A DNA stretch of 64,000 bases from Bin52 sp965243345 (lineage in GTDB: Bacteria > Pseudomonadota > Alphaproteobacteria > Thalassobaculales > Thalassobaculaceae): the NCBI GenBank assembly GCA_965243345.1, contig CBDEUR010000003.1, forward strand, positions 1,302,001 to 1,366,000. The letters run 5' to 3'. The position numbers and the translations under genes are program-made. Of the stretch, positions 52,454-62,120 are shown piece by piece (within the stretch, counting starts at the first letter, position 1; every line of letters starts with the position of its first letter). Below the pieces are notes generated by a model that saw nothing but the letters and a program-made list of their open reading frames with translations, was not told where the DNA came from and made no database searches.

Positions 52454-54075
52454 GTGCCGTTAACCCGGGCCAGCGCTTCGGGCGTGTCGATGTCAACCAT
52501 GACACCGTCGTCCTTCATTTCGACCTCGGCCACGAGTTCTCCGTGGGTCCCGATCAGGTGGCGGGCCCCCACGTCGCCCGCGAGTTCCGCCATGTCCTCG
52601 AAGAACTGCCGGTCCCACAGCACCGGATTGCCGCGCTTGCCCTTCCACGTCGGAACACAGATCGCACGTCCTTCAACCGGATCGTACGCGGCGATCAGCC
52701 TGTTGATCGTGGCGTCGGTGACCAGCGGCATGTCGCCGAGACAAACCACCACGCCGTCCGCGTCGTCGGGCAGCTTTCCGAGGCCGGCCTTCAGTGACGA
52801 GCTCAGGCCCGTGGCGTGGGACGGATTGTGGATCGTAATCACATCGAGACCATCGAGTACCCGTTCGGTCTCCTTCGCCTGGTGACCGGTGACCACAACC
52901 ACCGGACGGGCCGTCGATGCAAGCAGGTTCTCCGCGGTTCGTCGGATCATCGGCACGCCGTCCACATCGGCTAGCAGCTTGTTGCGGCTGCCCATGCGCC
53001 GTGATTGTCCGGCCGCGAGCAACAGACCGGCAATCCTCGGCCTGCGGGCCGGCGCCGGAGCATCGCGACGTGCGCGCGCCCGCGGCAGGGGGCGGGCCGA
53101 CACGTCCTTGAGCAGGCCTCCCGCACCCATTCCCATGATGTCGTTCGCACGCACATCCAGCCCGGCCGCGATACGCTGCAGCACCCAGTCGAACCCGTTG
53201 AGCCGTGGCGAACGGGCGCAACCGGGCATGCCGATCACCGGAACGTCGTCGATGGCGGCGATCAGCATCAGGTTGCCCGGGTCGACCGGCATGCCGAAGT
53301 GGAGGATCCGACCGCCGGCCTCCTCGATCGCGGCCGGCACCACGTCCCGGCGGTCGACCACGGCGGAGGCGCCCGAGACAAGGACCAGGTCGGCACCCCG
53401 TTCGCGCAGCTGCGAGATCCCGCGACTGACCCTCGCGGTCTCGTGCTCGCAGCGCACCTCGTGGACAAGACTGGAGCCGATCGCCTCCAGGCGCGCCTCC
53501 GTGACCGTTCGCGTCGAGTCGAGAACCGATTCCTTGGTGCCGGCGAGTCGTGACTGTACCAGGCCCGCCGCACGCGGTCCGAACGGTGCAACCCTGATCA
53601 GGCTGCCGCCGCTCTGCGCAATGGCGGCAGCAATACGTGTCACTGTCGCCGGGAGGGCAAACGGGATGATCTTGAGCGTCGCGACCATCTGTCCCTTGCC
53701 CACGTGCTGGTATGGCGGCACCACACCGAGGGTGACGGCTTCGTCGACCTGATTGAACCCGTCAAGCCGGTTCGGATCGTAGAGCACGATACCGTCGGTC
53801 TCGGCAAACAGGTTGCATCGCCCGGTAAAGGCGACGGCACGGGACAGGTTCGCGCCGCACACTGCCCCTGCAAGCAGGTTGGCGGCGTCGTCCTCGAGCA
53901 TGTCATCGGGCTCGATCCGCGCGCAGATCACACTCTCGTGGCTGGCCTGTCTCAGGTCGTCGATGTCCCGGGCCGTCAGGATGCGGCCCTTCTTCAGGGT
54001 CCGCCCGTTCAACCGGTGACTGTGCGCGAGGATCGCGCCTTCCGCCTCGTGGAGCGGGACCGCGCCGAAGATCAT
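52450..54075 (-). CDS. Molybdopterin-binding (MoeA-like) and MobA-like nucleotidyltransferase fusion
   Basis: 541 residues. Residues 1-330 form a molybdopterin-binding domain of the MoeA/CinA type (AHSHRLNGRTLKKGRIL, VLVSGASAVVDRRDVV, IGMPGCARSPRLNGFDWVLQRI). After a basic linker, residues 348-541 form an NTP transferase: GLLLAAGQSRRMGSRNKLLADVDGVPMI, then VVVCLGDMPLVTD and GNPVLWDR, the MocA/MobA type. The fusion would bind molybdopterin and attach CMP to make the dinucleotide cofactor used by CO-dehydrogenase-type hydroxylases. Start overlaps the XdhC-like gene by four bases. Confidence 0.87.
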   Translation of the reverse strand: MIFGAVPLHEAEGAILAHSHRLNGRTLKKGRILTARDIDDLRQASHESVICARIEPDDMLEDDAANLLAGAVCGANLSRAVAFTGRCNLFAETDGIVLYDPNRLDGFNQVDEAVTLGVVPPYQHVGKGQMVATLKIIPFALPATVTRIAAAIAQSGGSLIRVAPFGPRAAGLVQSRLAGTKESVLDSTRTVTEARLEAIGSSLVHEVRCEHETARVSRGISQLRERGADLVLVSGASAVVDRRDVVPAAIEEAGGRILHFGMPVDPGNLMLIAAIDDVPVIGMPGCARSPRLNGFDWVLQRIAAGLDVRANDIMGMGAGGLLKDVSARPLPRARARRDAPAPARRPRIAGLLLAAGQSRRMGSRNKLLADVDGVPMIRRTAENLLASTARPVVVVTGHQAKETERVLDGLDVITIHNPSHATGLSSSLKAGLGKLPDDADGVVVCLGDMPLVTDATINRLIAAYDPVEGRAICVPTWKGKRGNPVLWDRQFFEDMAELAGDVGARHLIGTHGELVAEVEMKDDGVMVDIDTPEALARVNGT

Positions 54076-54782
54076 GGTGCTGCTCCCGGAACGGCTGGCC
54101 GGTCATGACGGACCGCGATCATCTGGGCGAGGATCGATGCCGCGATTTCGGCAGGCGAGGTCGCTCCGATCGGCAGTCCGGCCGGTCCGTTGATGCGATC
54201 AAGATCTGCCTCGGTGAACCCCGCTTCGCGCAACCGTTCGAGCCGTAGCGAGTGGGTCCGCCGACCGCCGAGAGCCGCGATGTAGAATGCGGGCGAGCGC
54301 AATGCCGCGGTGAGCGCCGGATCGTCGAGCTTCGGGTCGTGGGTCAGGGTCACCACCGCCGCCCTCGCATCCGGCTCGAGGATCTCGAGTGCATCGTCAG
54401 GCCATTCGTCGGACAGGGCAATGCCGGGAAACCGGTCGGTGGTCGCAAAGGTGCCGCGCGGATCCACCACGGTCACATCGTAACCGGCAATCCGGGCCAT
54501 GGGAGCAAGCGCCTGGGCGATGTGCACCGCACCGACGATGATCAGACGGACGGGGGGAGCGTGAACATGAACGAACAACTCTCCACCGGCCAGCAAACCG
54601 CTGTTGTCGTCCCGCATGCGCGCGCGCACCGCTTCCAGCTCGCCGTCGCCGAGCTGCAGCGCACCTGTCAGCACGTCGCCGTCACAGTGGCTCTGCACGC
54701 CGTCGCTGATCCGGGTGATGACCGCCAGCGGTTGCCGGCCCGCGCGCGCGGCCTGAATCCGGTGCAGGAGTGCGGCCCGCAT
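54072..54782 (-). CDS. XdhC-like maturation protein, Rossmann (C-terminal) half
   Basis: 236 residues from ATG 54782, six bases after the stop of the other XdhC half, with GAGGA upstream. The nucleotide-binding part reads VRLIIVGAVHIAQALAPMARIAGYDVTVVDPR, then VVTLTHDPKLDDPALTAAL and YIAALGGRRTHSLRLERL. INGPAGLPIGATSPAEIAASILAQMIAV is the typical XdhC C-terminus. XdhC binds molybdenum cofactor and promotes its sulfuration before insertion. Here the two halves of the classic protein are separate genes. Confidence 0.87.
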   Translation of the reverse strand: MRAALLHRIQAARAGRQPLAVITRISDGVQSHCDGDVLTGALQLGDGELEAVRARMRDDNSGLLAGGELFVHVHAPPVRLIIVGAVHIAQALAPMARIAGYDVTVVDPRGTFATTDRFPGIALSDEWPDDALEILEPDARAAVVTLTHDPKLDDPALTAALRSPAFYIAALGGRRTHSLRLERLREAGFTEADLDRINGPAGLPIGATSPAEIAASILAQMIAVRHDRPAVPGAAP

Positions 54783-54787
54783 TCCGG

Positions 54788-55132
54788 TCAGTCCTCCACC
54801 CGTTCCACGAACACCCTCACGGTTCCGCCACATGCAAGCCCGACTTCCCACGCCTGCTCGTTCGACACGCCGAATTCGAGCACCCGGGGCTGCCCCTGGT
54901 CCATCACCTCGAGCGCCTCCCGGGCGACAGCCCCCTCGATGCATCCGCCCGAGACCGATCCCACGAGATTGCCGGCATCGTCGATGCCGAGCTGACTGCC
55001 AACCGGTCTGGGCGAGCTGCCCCAGGTGCCGATCACAGTGGCGATCGCCGTTCGCCGGCCCTGGTCCCGCCAGTCGGCCACTGTCGCAAGCACGTCGTCA
55101 CGGGCCAGTGCGTCGTATGTCACTGCGGCCAT
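54788..55132 (-). CDS. XdhC/CoxI N-terminal-domain protein
   Basis: 114 residues, overlapping coxE's stop by 13 bases. It matches the XdhC/CoxI N-terminal domain: GRRTAIATVIGTWGSSPRPVGSQLGI, then GSVSGGCIEGAVAREALEV, then GLACGGTVRVFVERV. The two Cys (in GGCIEG and LACGG) are those thought to carry sulfur or bind cofactor. It probably works with the 236-residue Rossmann half encoded next. Confidence 0.87.
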   Translation of the reverse strand: MAAVTYDALARDDVLATVADWRDQGRRTAIATVIGTWGSSPRPVGSQLGIDDAGNLVGSVSGGCIEGAVAREALEVMDQGQPRVLEFGVSNEQAWEVGLACGGTVRVFVERVED

Positions 55133-56391
55133 GTCTCTCTCTCCGAATCTCCCGACTCCCCGAGCGCCGCAAGTTTCTCACGCCATGCACTCATCGTCGA
55201 TCCGCGCACGCTGACCGGAGCGTCGAGCGCCCGGGCCAGGTCCTCGAGGCTGTCGAGCGAGTGCACGGGCCTGAACTCGTCGACATGGGGCAGGATAGCG
55301 CGGATACCCCGGGACCGGGGAGCAAACTGCTCGTAGCGAAGCAGCGGATTGAGCCAGATCAGCCGACGGCAGGACCGCCGCAGGCGCTCGATCTCCTCCG
55401 AAAGCCCCTGGCCGGCGTCGCGGTCGAGTCCGTCGCTGATCAGCAGGACGATCGCACCCTGGCCGAGGACCCGGCGGGACCAATCCTGGTTGAAGGAGCG
55501 CAGGCACAGCCCGATGCGGGTGCCTCCGGACCAGTCCTCGGCCGCCTTTCCGGCCCGGTCCAGGGCTTCGTCGACATCACGGTATCGAAGGTGACGGGTG
55601 ATATTGGTCAATCGGGTCCCGAACAGGAAGGTGTGGGTGCGGTCGCGCTGGCGCGACAGGGTATGGGTGAAGTGCAGCAGCATGCGCGAGTAGCGACCCA
55701 TCGACCCGGAAATGTCGCACAGCACCACGAGGGGAGGGGGCCGGGTCCGCGCTTCGCGCCTGCGAAGCACGATGGTATCGCCGGCACGGTGCGCTGCCCG
55801 GAACGACGCCCGGAAGTCGATGCGGGAACCGTGGGGACCGGGCCGGAACCGGCGGGTCGGTTTCTCCGCCACCACGAGGTGCATGCGGGAGATCGCCGCA
55901 CGGGCGATCGCCATCTCGGCGGCACTCATCGTCTCGAAGTCCATGCTGCGCAGGACCTCGGTCGCGGACCACGTAAGCGCCGCATCAAGCTCGACCTCGT
56001 CGCCAGGCTGGTGCGCCGGCTCGCCTTCCCCGGGAGACAGAGCGTCGACGATCCGCCGGCCCGGCGTCCGCTCCCCGTCCCGGTCCCCCCCGGTGCGGAA
56101 CCGCGGCAGCACCAGCTGCATCATGCGTTCCAGCAGGTGCGGATTGCGCCAGAAGACGTGAAACATCTGCCCGAAGATCTCGCGCTGGTCGGGACGGCTG
56201 ACCAGGGCCGCGTGCAAGGCCCAGTAAAAGGTCTCCCGGTCATCGATGCCGCACCGCCGCACCGCTCGCACCGCGCCCAGGGCCCGGCCGGTCCCGATCG
56301 GCATGCCGGCGGCGCGCAGCGCCCGGCAGAAATGCAGGACATTGAGCCCGAGTCGTCCGCCGCCCTCCTCCGGGAACGCGGGGGCATTCAT
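55120..56391 (-). CDS. coxE: CoxE-like VWA-domain protein
   Basis: 423 residues. The VWA metal-ion site is DISGSMGRYS (Asp226, Ser228, Ser230), later with TRIGLCLRSFN and LISDGLDRD. The N-terminal 200 residues are helical and charged, as in CoxE. CoxE and the MoxR ATPase CoxD together remodel the apo-hydroxylase and help insert the sulfurated molybdenum site. It overlaps coxD by four bases and precedes the XdhC halves. Confidence 0.88.
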   Translation of the reverse strand: MNAPAFPEEGGGRLGLNVLHFCRALRAAGMPIGTGRALGAVRAVRRCGIDDRETFYWALHAALVSRPDQREIFGQMFHVFWRNPHLLERMMQLVLPRFRTGGDRDGERTPGRRIVDALSPGEGEPAHQPGDEVELDAALTWSATEVLRSMDFETMSAAEMAIARAAISRMHLVVAEKPTRRFRPGPHGSRIDFRASFRAAHRAGDTIVLRRREARTRPPPLVVLCDISGSMGRYSRMLLHFTHTLSRQRDRTHTFLFGTRLTNITRHLRYRDVDEALDRAGKAAEDWSGGTRIGLCLRSFNQDWSRRVLGQGAIVLLISDGLDRDAGQGLSEEIERLRRSCRRLIWLNPLLRYEQFAPRSRGIRAILPHVDEFRPVHSLDSLEDLARALDAPVSVRGSTMSAWREKLAALGESGDSERETWPQ

Positions 56392-57320
56392 GCGCGGCGC
56401 GGAGCCCGGGCCATTGCAGCCTCGGTCCGGATCTCGGTGAGAATGCGGTTCGCCTCGCTGCCCTGGATACGGGCGATGTCGTCCTGGTACTTGAGAAGCA
56501 CACCGAGTGTGTTGTCGACCGCACGTGCGTCCAGCGACATGTGATCGAGCTGGACCAGGGCATGGGCCCAGTCGATGGTTTCCGCGACCCCCGGCGCCTT
56601 GAACAGGTCCATGCGCCGGAGCTCCTGGACAAATCGCACCACCTCGCCCGACAGCGCCTCGGGTGTGCCAGGCGCCTTTACCGCGAGGATCCGGGTCTCA
56701 CGCTCGATGTCCGGGTAGTCCACCCAGGCGTAGAAGCACCGGCGCTTCAGGGCATCATGGACTTCCCGGGTCCGGTTGGACGTGATGATGACGACGGGGG
56801 GCGATGCCGCACGCACGGTTCCGGTCTCGGGTATCGTGACCTGAAAGTCCGAGAGGATCTCGAGCAGGTACGCCTCGAATGGCTCGTCCGTCCGGTCGAG
56901 TTCGTCGATCAGCAGCACCGGCGGGCCACCCGGGCCGGGTTCCAGCGCCTGCAGCAGCGGACGCTTGATCAGGAAGGCGTCCGAGAACAGGTCTCGCTCC
57001 AGCGATGCCTGGTCGGCGCCGCCCTGCGCCTCGGCGAGCCGGATCTGCAACATCTGGCGCGGGTAGTTCCACTCGTATACCGCCATCGAGGCATCGAGAC
57101 CCTCGTAGCACTGCAGGCGGATCAGCCGACGGTCAAGTCCCGCGGCCAGGACCTTCGCGATCTCGGTCTTGCCCACCCCGGCCTCGCCTTCGAGGAACAG
57201 CGGCCGACGCAATGACAGCGCCAGGTACAGGGCGGTCGCGAGCGACCGGTCCGCGACGTAGTCCGCCCCGGAGAGCAGCTCCAGCGTCGTGGCAACACTT
57301 GACGGAAGGGCGCGCGTCAT
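56388..57320 (-). CDS. coxD: CoxD-like MoxR AAA+ ATPase
   Basis: 310 residues from ATG 57320, with GGAG upstream; an upstream in-frame start at 57494 has less support. Walker A GEAGVGKT (45-52), Walker B PVLLIDELDRTDE, sensor ITSNRTREVHDALKRRC, all as in MoxR proteins. CoxD uses ATP to unfold or remodel the hydroxylase during assembly of the Mo-S (or Mo-Cu) centre. First gene of the leftward maturation operon coxD-coxE-xdhC halves-fusion-SufU-like. Confidence 0.9.
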   Translation of the reverse strand: MTRALPSSVATTLELLSGADYVADRSLATALYLALSLRRPLFLEGEAGVGKTEIAKVLAAGLDRRLIRLQCYEGLDASMAVYEWNYPRQMLQIRLAEAQGGADQASLERDLFSDAFLIKRPLLQALEPGPGGPPVLLIDELDRTDEPFEAYLLEILSDFQVTIPETGTVRAASPPVVIITSNRTREVHDALKRRCFYAWVDYPDIERETRILAVKAPGTPEALSGEVVRFVQELRRMDLFKAPGVAETIDWAHALVQLDHMSLDARAVDNTLGVLLKYQDDIARIQGSEANRILTEIRTEAAMARAPRRA

Positions 57321-57517
57321 CGGCACTCCACCATGAACCGGACCGACAGGAAGACCGGGGCCATACCATGATGACCGGGGAACTGGAACCGTCCCGGACC
57401 GCGCCGGACACCAGCCGGGTTCCCACCGGCGCACTGGCTGATATAGTCCGCCGCGCCGGCCCGGGGAGGGCGCTTCCCCCGGGCCGAGGCGCACCCACGC
57501 ACCTGCATCACGGATTC

Positions 57518-58237
57518 ATGCCCATGAACGACGCTCCGATCATCGACGTCAGCCATTCCGGCCTCAACCCGGTCGAGGAGGCGGTTTCGCAGAGACGGTC
57601 CCTGCGCGGCTTTCTGTCGAGGCCGGTCCCCGAAACGCTGGTGCGCCGGATCCTTGAACTCGCCGGTCGCGCGCCGAGCGGCACCAACATGCAGCCGTGG
57701 CTGTGCCACGTGCTGACAGGGCCGGCGCTCGCCCGGCTGACCTCGGCACTGCTGGCCGCGTCGTCGGACCCGGAGAGGCACAATACCTCGGAGTTTCCCT
57801 ACTACCCGGAGAGGTTCTTCGAGCCCTACCGGGGCCGGCGCCGCAAGGTCGGCTGGGACCTGTACGGCCTGCTCGGAATCGAAAAGGGCGACTACGCGCG
57901 CACCAAGGCCCAGCACGACCGCAACCTCGTGTTCTTCGACGCGCCGGTCGGGATGATCTTCAAGATCCACCGTGATCTCAGGATCGGCAGCTGGCTCGAC
58001 TATGGCATGTTCCTGCAGAACGTGATGATCCTCGCCCGCAGCCACGGACTCGAGACGTGCCCGCAAGCGGCGTTCTCGCACTTCCACACCACCATTCGCC
58101 AGCATGTCGATATCGGCGACGACTACGTCGTGATCTGTGGCATGGCGCTCGGCTATGCCGACTGGAGCCGGCCGGAGTGTGCACTTGTCGTCGACCGTGA
58201 GCCGCTCGCCAGCTATGCCCGGTTCGAGTCCGCCTGA
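57518..58237 (+). CDS. Nitroreductase-family flavoprotein
   Basis: 239 residues from ATG 57518, or 237 from ATG 57524. The FMN-binding start is VEEAVSQRRSLRGFLSRPVPETLVRRILELAGRAPSGTNMQPW, and the end ALGYADWSRPECALVV is the BluB/NfnB-type nitroreductase tail. SWLDYGMFLQNVMILARSHGLETCPQAAFSHF forms the dimer and flavin side. It should reduce nitro groups, quinones or similar acceptors with NAD(P)H. It stands alone between the two leftward cox operons, on the other strand. Confidence 0.86.
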   Translation: MPMNDAPIIDVSHSGLNPVEEAVSQRRSLRGFLSRPVPETLVRRILELAGRAPSGTNMQPWLCHVLTGPALARLTSALLAASSDPERHNTSEFPYYPERFFEPYRGRRRKVGWDLYGLLGIEKGDYARTKAQHDRNLVFFDAPVGMIFKIHRDLRIGSWLDYGMFLQNVMILARSHGLETCPQAAFSHFHTTIRQHVDIGDDYVVICGMALGYADWSRPECALVVDREPLASYARFESA

Positions 58238-58243
58238 CGGGAG

Positions 58244-58280
58244 GGACAGGCCGGCCGCCCGCGGGCAACCCGGCCTGTCC
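58244..58280. terminator. Bidirectional hairpin between nitroreductase and coxM
   Basis: Perfect 11-bp stem GGACAGGCCGG / CCGGCCTGTCC with a 15-base loop that contains a GCCCGCGGGC palindrome. It starts six bases after the nitroreductase stop and ends 16 bases before the coxM stop, so it serves both convergent genes. Confidence 0.75.
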
Positions 58281-58296
58281 GCGCGAAAGGTCGACG

Positions 58297-59094
58297 TTAC
58301 CCGGCAGCCGCCACCGCACGCCGCGCCATGACCGCCACCAGGTGCGCACGGTAGTCGGAGCCGGCATGCATGTCGCTCATGAGGCCGTCCTCGCCGACCT
58401 GGCCGTCGGAGACCGAGTCCGGCGAGAACGAGGATGTCAGCGCCGCTTCCATCGCCCCGGCCCGGAACACCCCGTCTTCCCCGGCGCCGGTCACCGCAAC
58501 CCGGACCCCGCCACCGGTCCTCGCCACGAAGACTCCGACCAGCGCGTACCGAGACGCCGGGTTCGGGAACTTCATGTAGGCAGCCGCCTGCGGCTTCGGG
58601 AACGAAACCGACACGATGACCTCGTCGTCCTGCAGCGCGGTCTCGAACAGGCCGGTGAAGAAGTCGTCGGCCGCGATCTCGCGCCGGTCAGTGGTGATCG
58701 TGGCCCCCAGCGCCACGCAGGCCGCCGGGTAGTCAGCCGCCGGATCGTTGTTGGCGATCGACCCGCCGATGGTTCCGGCGTTGCGGACCTGCGGATCACC
58801 GATACCGTCGGCCAGGTCGCACAGCGCCGGGATGGCGTCCCTGACGGCACCTGATGCGGCGACTGCCGCATGCGGGGTCATCGCTCCGACGGTCACCGCG
58901 TCACCCGAAACCGAAATGCCGGTGAGTTCGGCAATGCCCGAGAGGTCCACCACGTCGCTCGGCGCGGCCAGCCTCTGTTTCAGGGTCGGCAGCAGTGTCT
59001 GCCCGCCGGCCAGGAAGGCACCGTCATCGGCACCGCGCATTGCCTCGACGGCTTCGGCGATGCTCTGTGCCTTTCGATAGGAAAAGTCTTGCAT
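58297..59094 (-). CDS. coxM: Molybdenum hydroxylase FAD-binding subunit (form II CoxM type)
   Basis: 265 residues. FAD contacts are AGGQTLLPTLKQR (29-41) and TIGGSIANNDPAADYP, the family's two signature loops. A CO-dehydrogenase flavoprotein C-terminal domain follows. It takes electrons from the CoxS clusters and passes them on to the respiratory chain. Last gene of a coxS-coxL-coxM operon, 43 bases after coxL. Confidence 0.92.
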   Translation of the reverse strand: MQDFSYRKAQSIAEAVEAMRGADDGAFLAGGQTLLPTLKQRLAAPSDVVDLSGIAELTGISVSGDAVTVGAMTPHAAVAASGAVRDAIPALCDLADGIGDPQVRNAGTIGGSIANNDPAADYPAACVALGATITTDRREIAADDFFTGLFETALQDDEVIVSVSFPKPQAAAYMKFPNPASRYALVGVFVARTGGGVRVAVTGAGEDGVFRAGAMEAALTSSFSPDSVSDGQVGEDGLMSDMHAGSDYRAHLVAVMARRAVAAAG

Positions 59095-59137
59095 GGTTCA
59101 CTGTCCTCCGTGGATCGATGCAGCGCTGACAGCGTTC

Positions 59138-61504
59138 CTACGCCCTGGCATCCTGGATAGCCCGCCACACCGTCTGCGGCGTCGCAGGCATGCTCACGTC
59201 GGTAACACCGAGATCGGAAAGCGCGTTCACGACCGCGTTGATCACCGCCGGCGGCGAGCCGATGGCTCCGACCTCGCCGACACCCTTCACCCCGAGCGTG
59301 TTGTGGGCGCACAGGGTGGTCTCGGTTGCGACCGTGAAACTCGGCAGGTTGTCGGCCCGGGGCATGGTGTAGTCCATGTACGACCCGGTCAGCAGCTGGC
59401 CCTCGGCATCGAACACGCACCCCTCGAGCAGGGCCTGGCCGATACCCTGGGCGACACCGCCGTGGACCTGTCCGGCAACGATCATCGGGTTGATGACCCT
59501 GCCGACGTCGTCGACCGCGGTGAAGTTCTTGACCTCGACCACCCCAGTCTCGGGGTCGACCTCCACCTCGCAGATGTGGGTTCCGCCCGGAAAGGTGAAA
59601 TTGGCCGGATCGAAGAAGGCCGACTCGTCCAGTCCCGGTTCAAGCGTGTCGTGCGGGAAGTTGTGCGGCACGTAGGCGGCCAGCGCCACTTCACCGAACG
59701 CCATCGATCGATCGGTGCCGGCTACCGTGAAGCTCCCGTCGGCAAACTCGATATCCTCGGCCGAGGCCTCCAGGATATGGGCCGCGATCTTGCGGGCCTT
59801 CTCGATCACCTTGTTGGTGGCGCGAACGACCGCTTCCCCGCCGACCGCCAGCGAGCGTGACCCGTAGGTTCCCATGCCGAACTGGACATTGCCGGTGTCG
59901 CCGTGGCTGATCTCGACGCTCTCGATGGGAATGCCGAGCTGATCGGAAACCAGCTGGGCGAAGGTGGTCTCGTGCCCCTGGCCGTGGCTGTGGGTCCCGG
60001 TGAAGACCGTGACACTGCCTGTCGGGTGTACACGCACCTCGGCGGACTCGAACAGTCCCGCCCGCGCTCCGAGCTGGCCCGCGACCGCAGAGGGTGCGAT
60101 GCCGCACGCCTCGATGTAGGTCGAGTAGCCGAGACCGCGCTTCCTTCCTGCTGCCTCCGACGCGGCCTTGCGCGCGGCGAACCCGGCAACATCGGCCAGC
60201 CGTTCGGCAGTATCCAGCGTCGCCTGGTAGTTGCCGCTGTCATAGGTCAGCGCCACCGGTGTCGCGTAGGGGAAGGCGTCCGGCTGGATCATGTTCAGCC
60301 GGCGCAGTTCCACCGGATCGCGACCCGTCTCGCGCGCCGCCTTGCTGACGATACGCTCCAGCAGGTACGTCGCCTCCGGCCGCCCGGCACCCCGGTAGGC
60401 ATCGACCACCACCGTGCTCGTGAACACCGCCCTGGTGTTGGCGAATATGACCGGTGTGGTGTAGACGCCCGCCAGCAGCGTTGCGTACAGGTAGGTCGGA
60501 ACGCTGGTCGCGAAGGTCGAGAGGTAGGCGCCCATGTTGGCATGGGTCTGGACCTTGAGCGCGGTAAATCGGCCGTCCGCGTCCAGGCCGAGACTGGCAT
60601 GGGTGACGTGATCGCGCCCGTGCGCATCGGTCATGAAGCTCTCGGAGCGTTCCGCCGTCCACTTGATCGGCCGGCCGATCCGCGCGGAGGCCCAGGTGAT
60701 GATGGTTTCCTCTGCGTAGAGGAAGATCTTCGAGCCAAAACCGCCGCCGACATCCGGCGCGATCACCCGCAGCTTGTGCTCGGGCAACGACAGGACGAAG
60801 GCCCCCATCAGCAGCCGGATCACGTGCGGGTTCTGGGTCGTGGTGTACAGGGTGTACTCGCTGGTCGCGCCATTGCATTCGGCGATCGCCGCCCGCGGCT
60901 CGATCGCGTTCGGGATCAGCCTGTTGTTGGTGATGTCGATCTCGGTCACGTGAGCCGAGGCGGCAAGGGCGGCATCGACCGCCGCCTCGTCGCCGAGACC
61001 CCAGTCATAGCAGACGTTGGTGCCGATCTCCTCGTGCAGCAGCGTGCCGCCGGCCGCAGCGGCCTTCAGGTCCATCACCGCGGGCAGCACGTCATAGTCG
61101 ACGCTGATCAGCTCGGCCCCGGCCCGGGCTTCGTGAACCGACTCCGCGATCACCACCGCAACCTGGTCGCCGACGTGGCGGACCTTGCCCTGCGCCAGCG
61201 CCGGATGCGGCGGCTCGTGCATCGGGGAACCGTCCTGGCTGTGGATCTGCCAGCCGCAGGGAAGACCCCCGACCTGCATGTCCTCACCGGTAAACACGGC
61301 GACCACGCCGGGGCTCGCAAGGGCCGCCGAGGTGTCGATCGAGACGATCCGGGCGTGTGCGTGCGGGCTTCGCAGGATATGGGCGTAGGTCTGGCCGGGC
61401 CTGTTGATGTCGTCGACATAGGTGCCCTTGCCGGTGAGCAGGCGCTGGTCCTCGAACCGCCTGACGGATGCGCCGATGCCGGTTTCCTGTGCTCCGTCTG
61501 GCAT
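59138..61504 (-). CDS. coxL: Molybdenum hydroxylase large subunit, form II CoxL type
   Basis: 788 residues, the full length of CoxL. The active-site loop is AYRGAGR at 369-375, the form II signature; form I true CO dehydrogenases have AYRCSFR with a Cys that holds copper. The catalytic Glu744 lies in GVGEVGAIGSPPAVINAV. GGGFGSK (253-259) and a C-terminal GVKGVGE complete the Mo-cofactor contacts. So this should be a hydroxylase of unknown substrate with a sulfido-Mo site, not a proven CO oxidiser. It starts one base after coxS. Confidence 0.92.
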   Translation of the reverse strand: MPDGAQETGIGASVRRFEDQRLLTGKGTYVDDINRPGQTYAHILRSPHAHARIVSIDTSAALASPGVVAVFTGEDMQVGGLPCGWQIHSQDGSPMHEPPHPALAQGKVRHVGDQVAVVIAESVHEARAGAELISVDYDVLPAVMDLKAAAAGGTLLHEEIGTNVCYDWGLGDEAAVDAALAASAHVTEIDITNNRLIPNAIEPRAAIAECNGATSEYTLYTTTQNPHVIRLLMGAFVLSLPEHKLRVIAPDVGGGFGSKIFLYAEETIITWASARIGRPIKWTAERSESFMTDAHGRDHVTHASLGLDADGRFTALKVQTHANMGAYLSTFATSVPTYLYATLLAGVYTTPVIFANTRAVFTSTVVVDAYRGAGRPEATYLLERIVSKAARETGRDPVELRRLNMIQPDAFPYATPVALTYDSGNYQATLDTAERLADVAGFAARKAASEAAGRKRGLGYSTYIEACGIAPSAVAGQLGARAGLFESAEVRVHPTGSVTVFTGTHSHGQGHETTFAQLVSDQLGIPIESVEISHGDTGNVQFGMGTYGSRSLAVGGEAVVRATNKVIEKARKIAAHILEASAEDIEFADGSFTVAGTDRSMAFGEVALAAYVPHNFPHDTLEPGLDESAFFDPANFTFPGGTHICEVEVDPETGVVEVKNFTAVDDVGRVINPMIVAGQVHGGVAQGIGQALLEGCVFDAEGQLLTGSYMDYTMPRADNLPSFTVATETTLCAHNTLGVKGVGEVGAIGSPPAVINAVVNALSDLGVTDVSMPATPQTVWRAIQDARA

Positions 61505-61505
61505 G

Positions 61506-61973
<468 letters not shown>

Positions 61974-62099
61974 TTGGCTCCCCCTCTACCGTCTCGTTCG
62001 ATGGTCCCTGGCCGGCGTTCCGGCAGGCACACAGCCCCGTCTGCAGGGCAAAATCCCTCCGCAGACGGCCGTCAGGGCAGTGTCGGGGTGCCGGGGCCC

Positions 62100-62120
62100 G
62101 AGGTCAAGGAGCTTGACCTC
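62100..62120. repeat. Perfect 9-bp inverted repeat at the metA end, upstream of coxS
   Basis: GAGGTCAAG and CTTGACCTC around a GAG loop. The repeat overlaps the metA stop codon (62119-62121) and lies about 127 bases upstream of coxS on the same strand. No T-run follows, so it could be either a weak transcript end for metA or a protein-binding palindrome in the coxS promoter region. Confidence 0.5.

Noticed and set aside
59138..61504. True aerobic CO dehydrogenase (form I)
   Set aside because: The active loop is AYRGAGR, not AYRCSFR, and the gene order is S-L-M.
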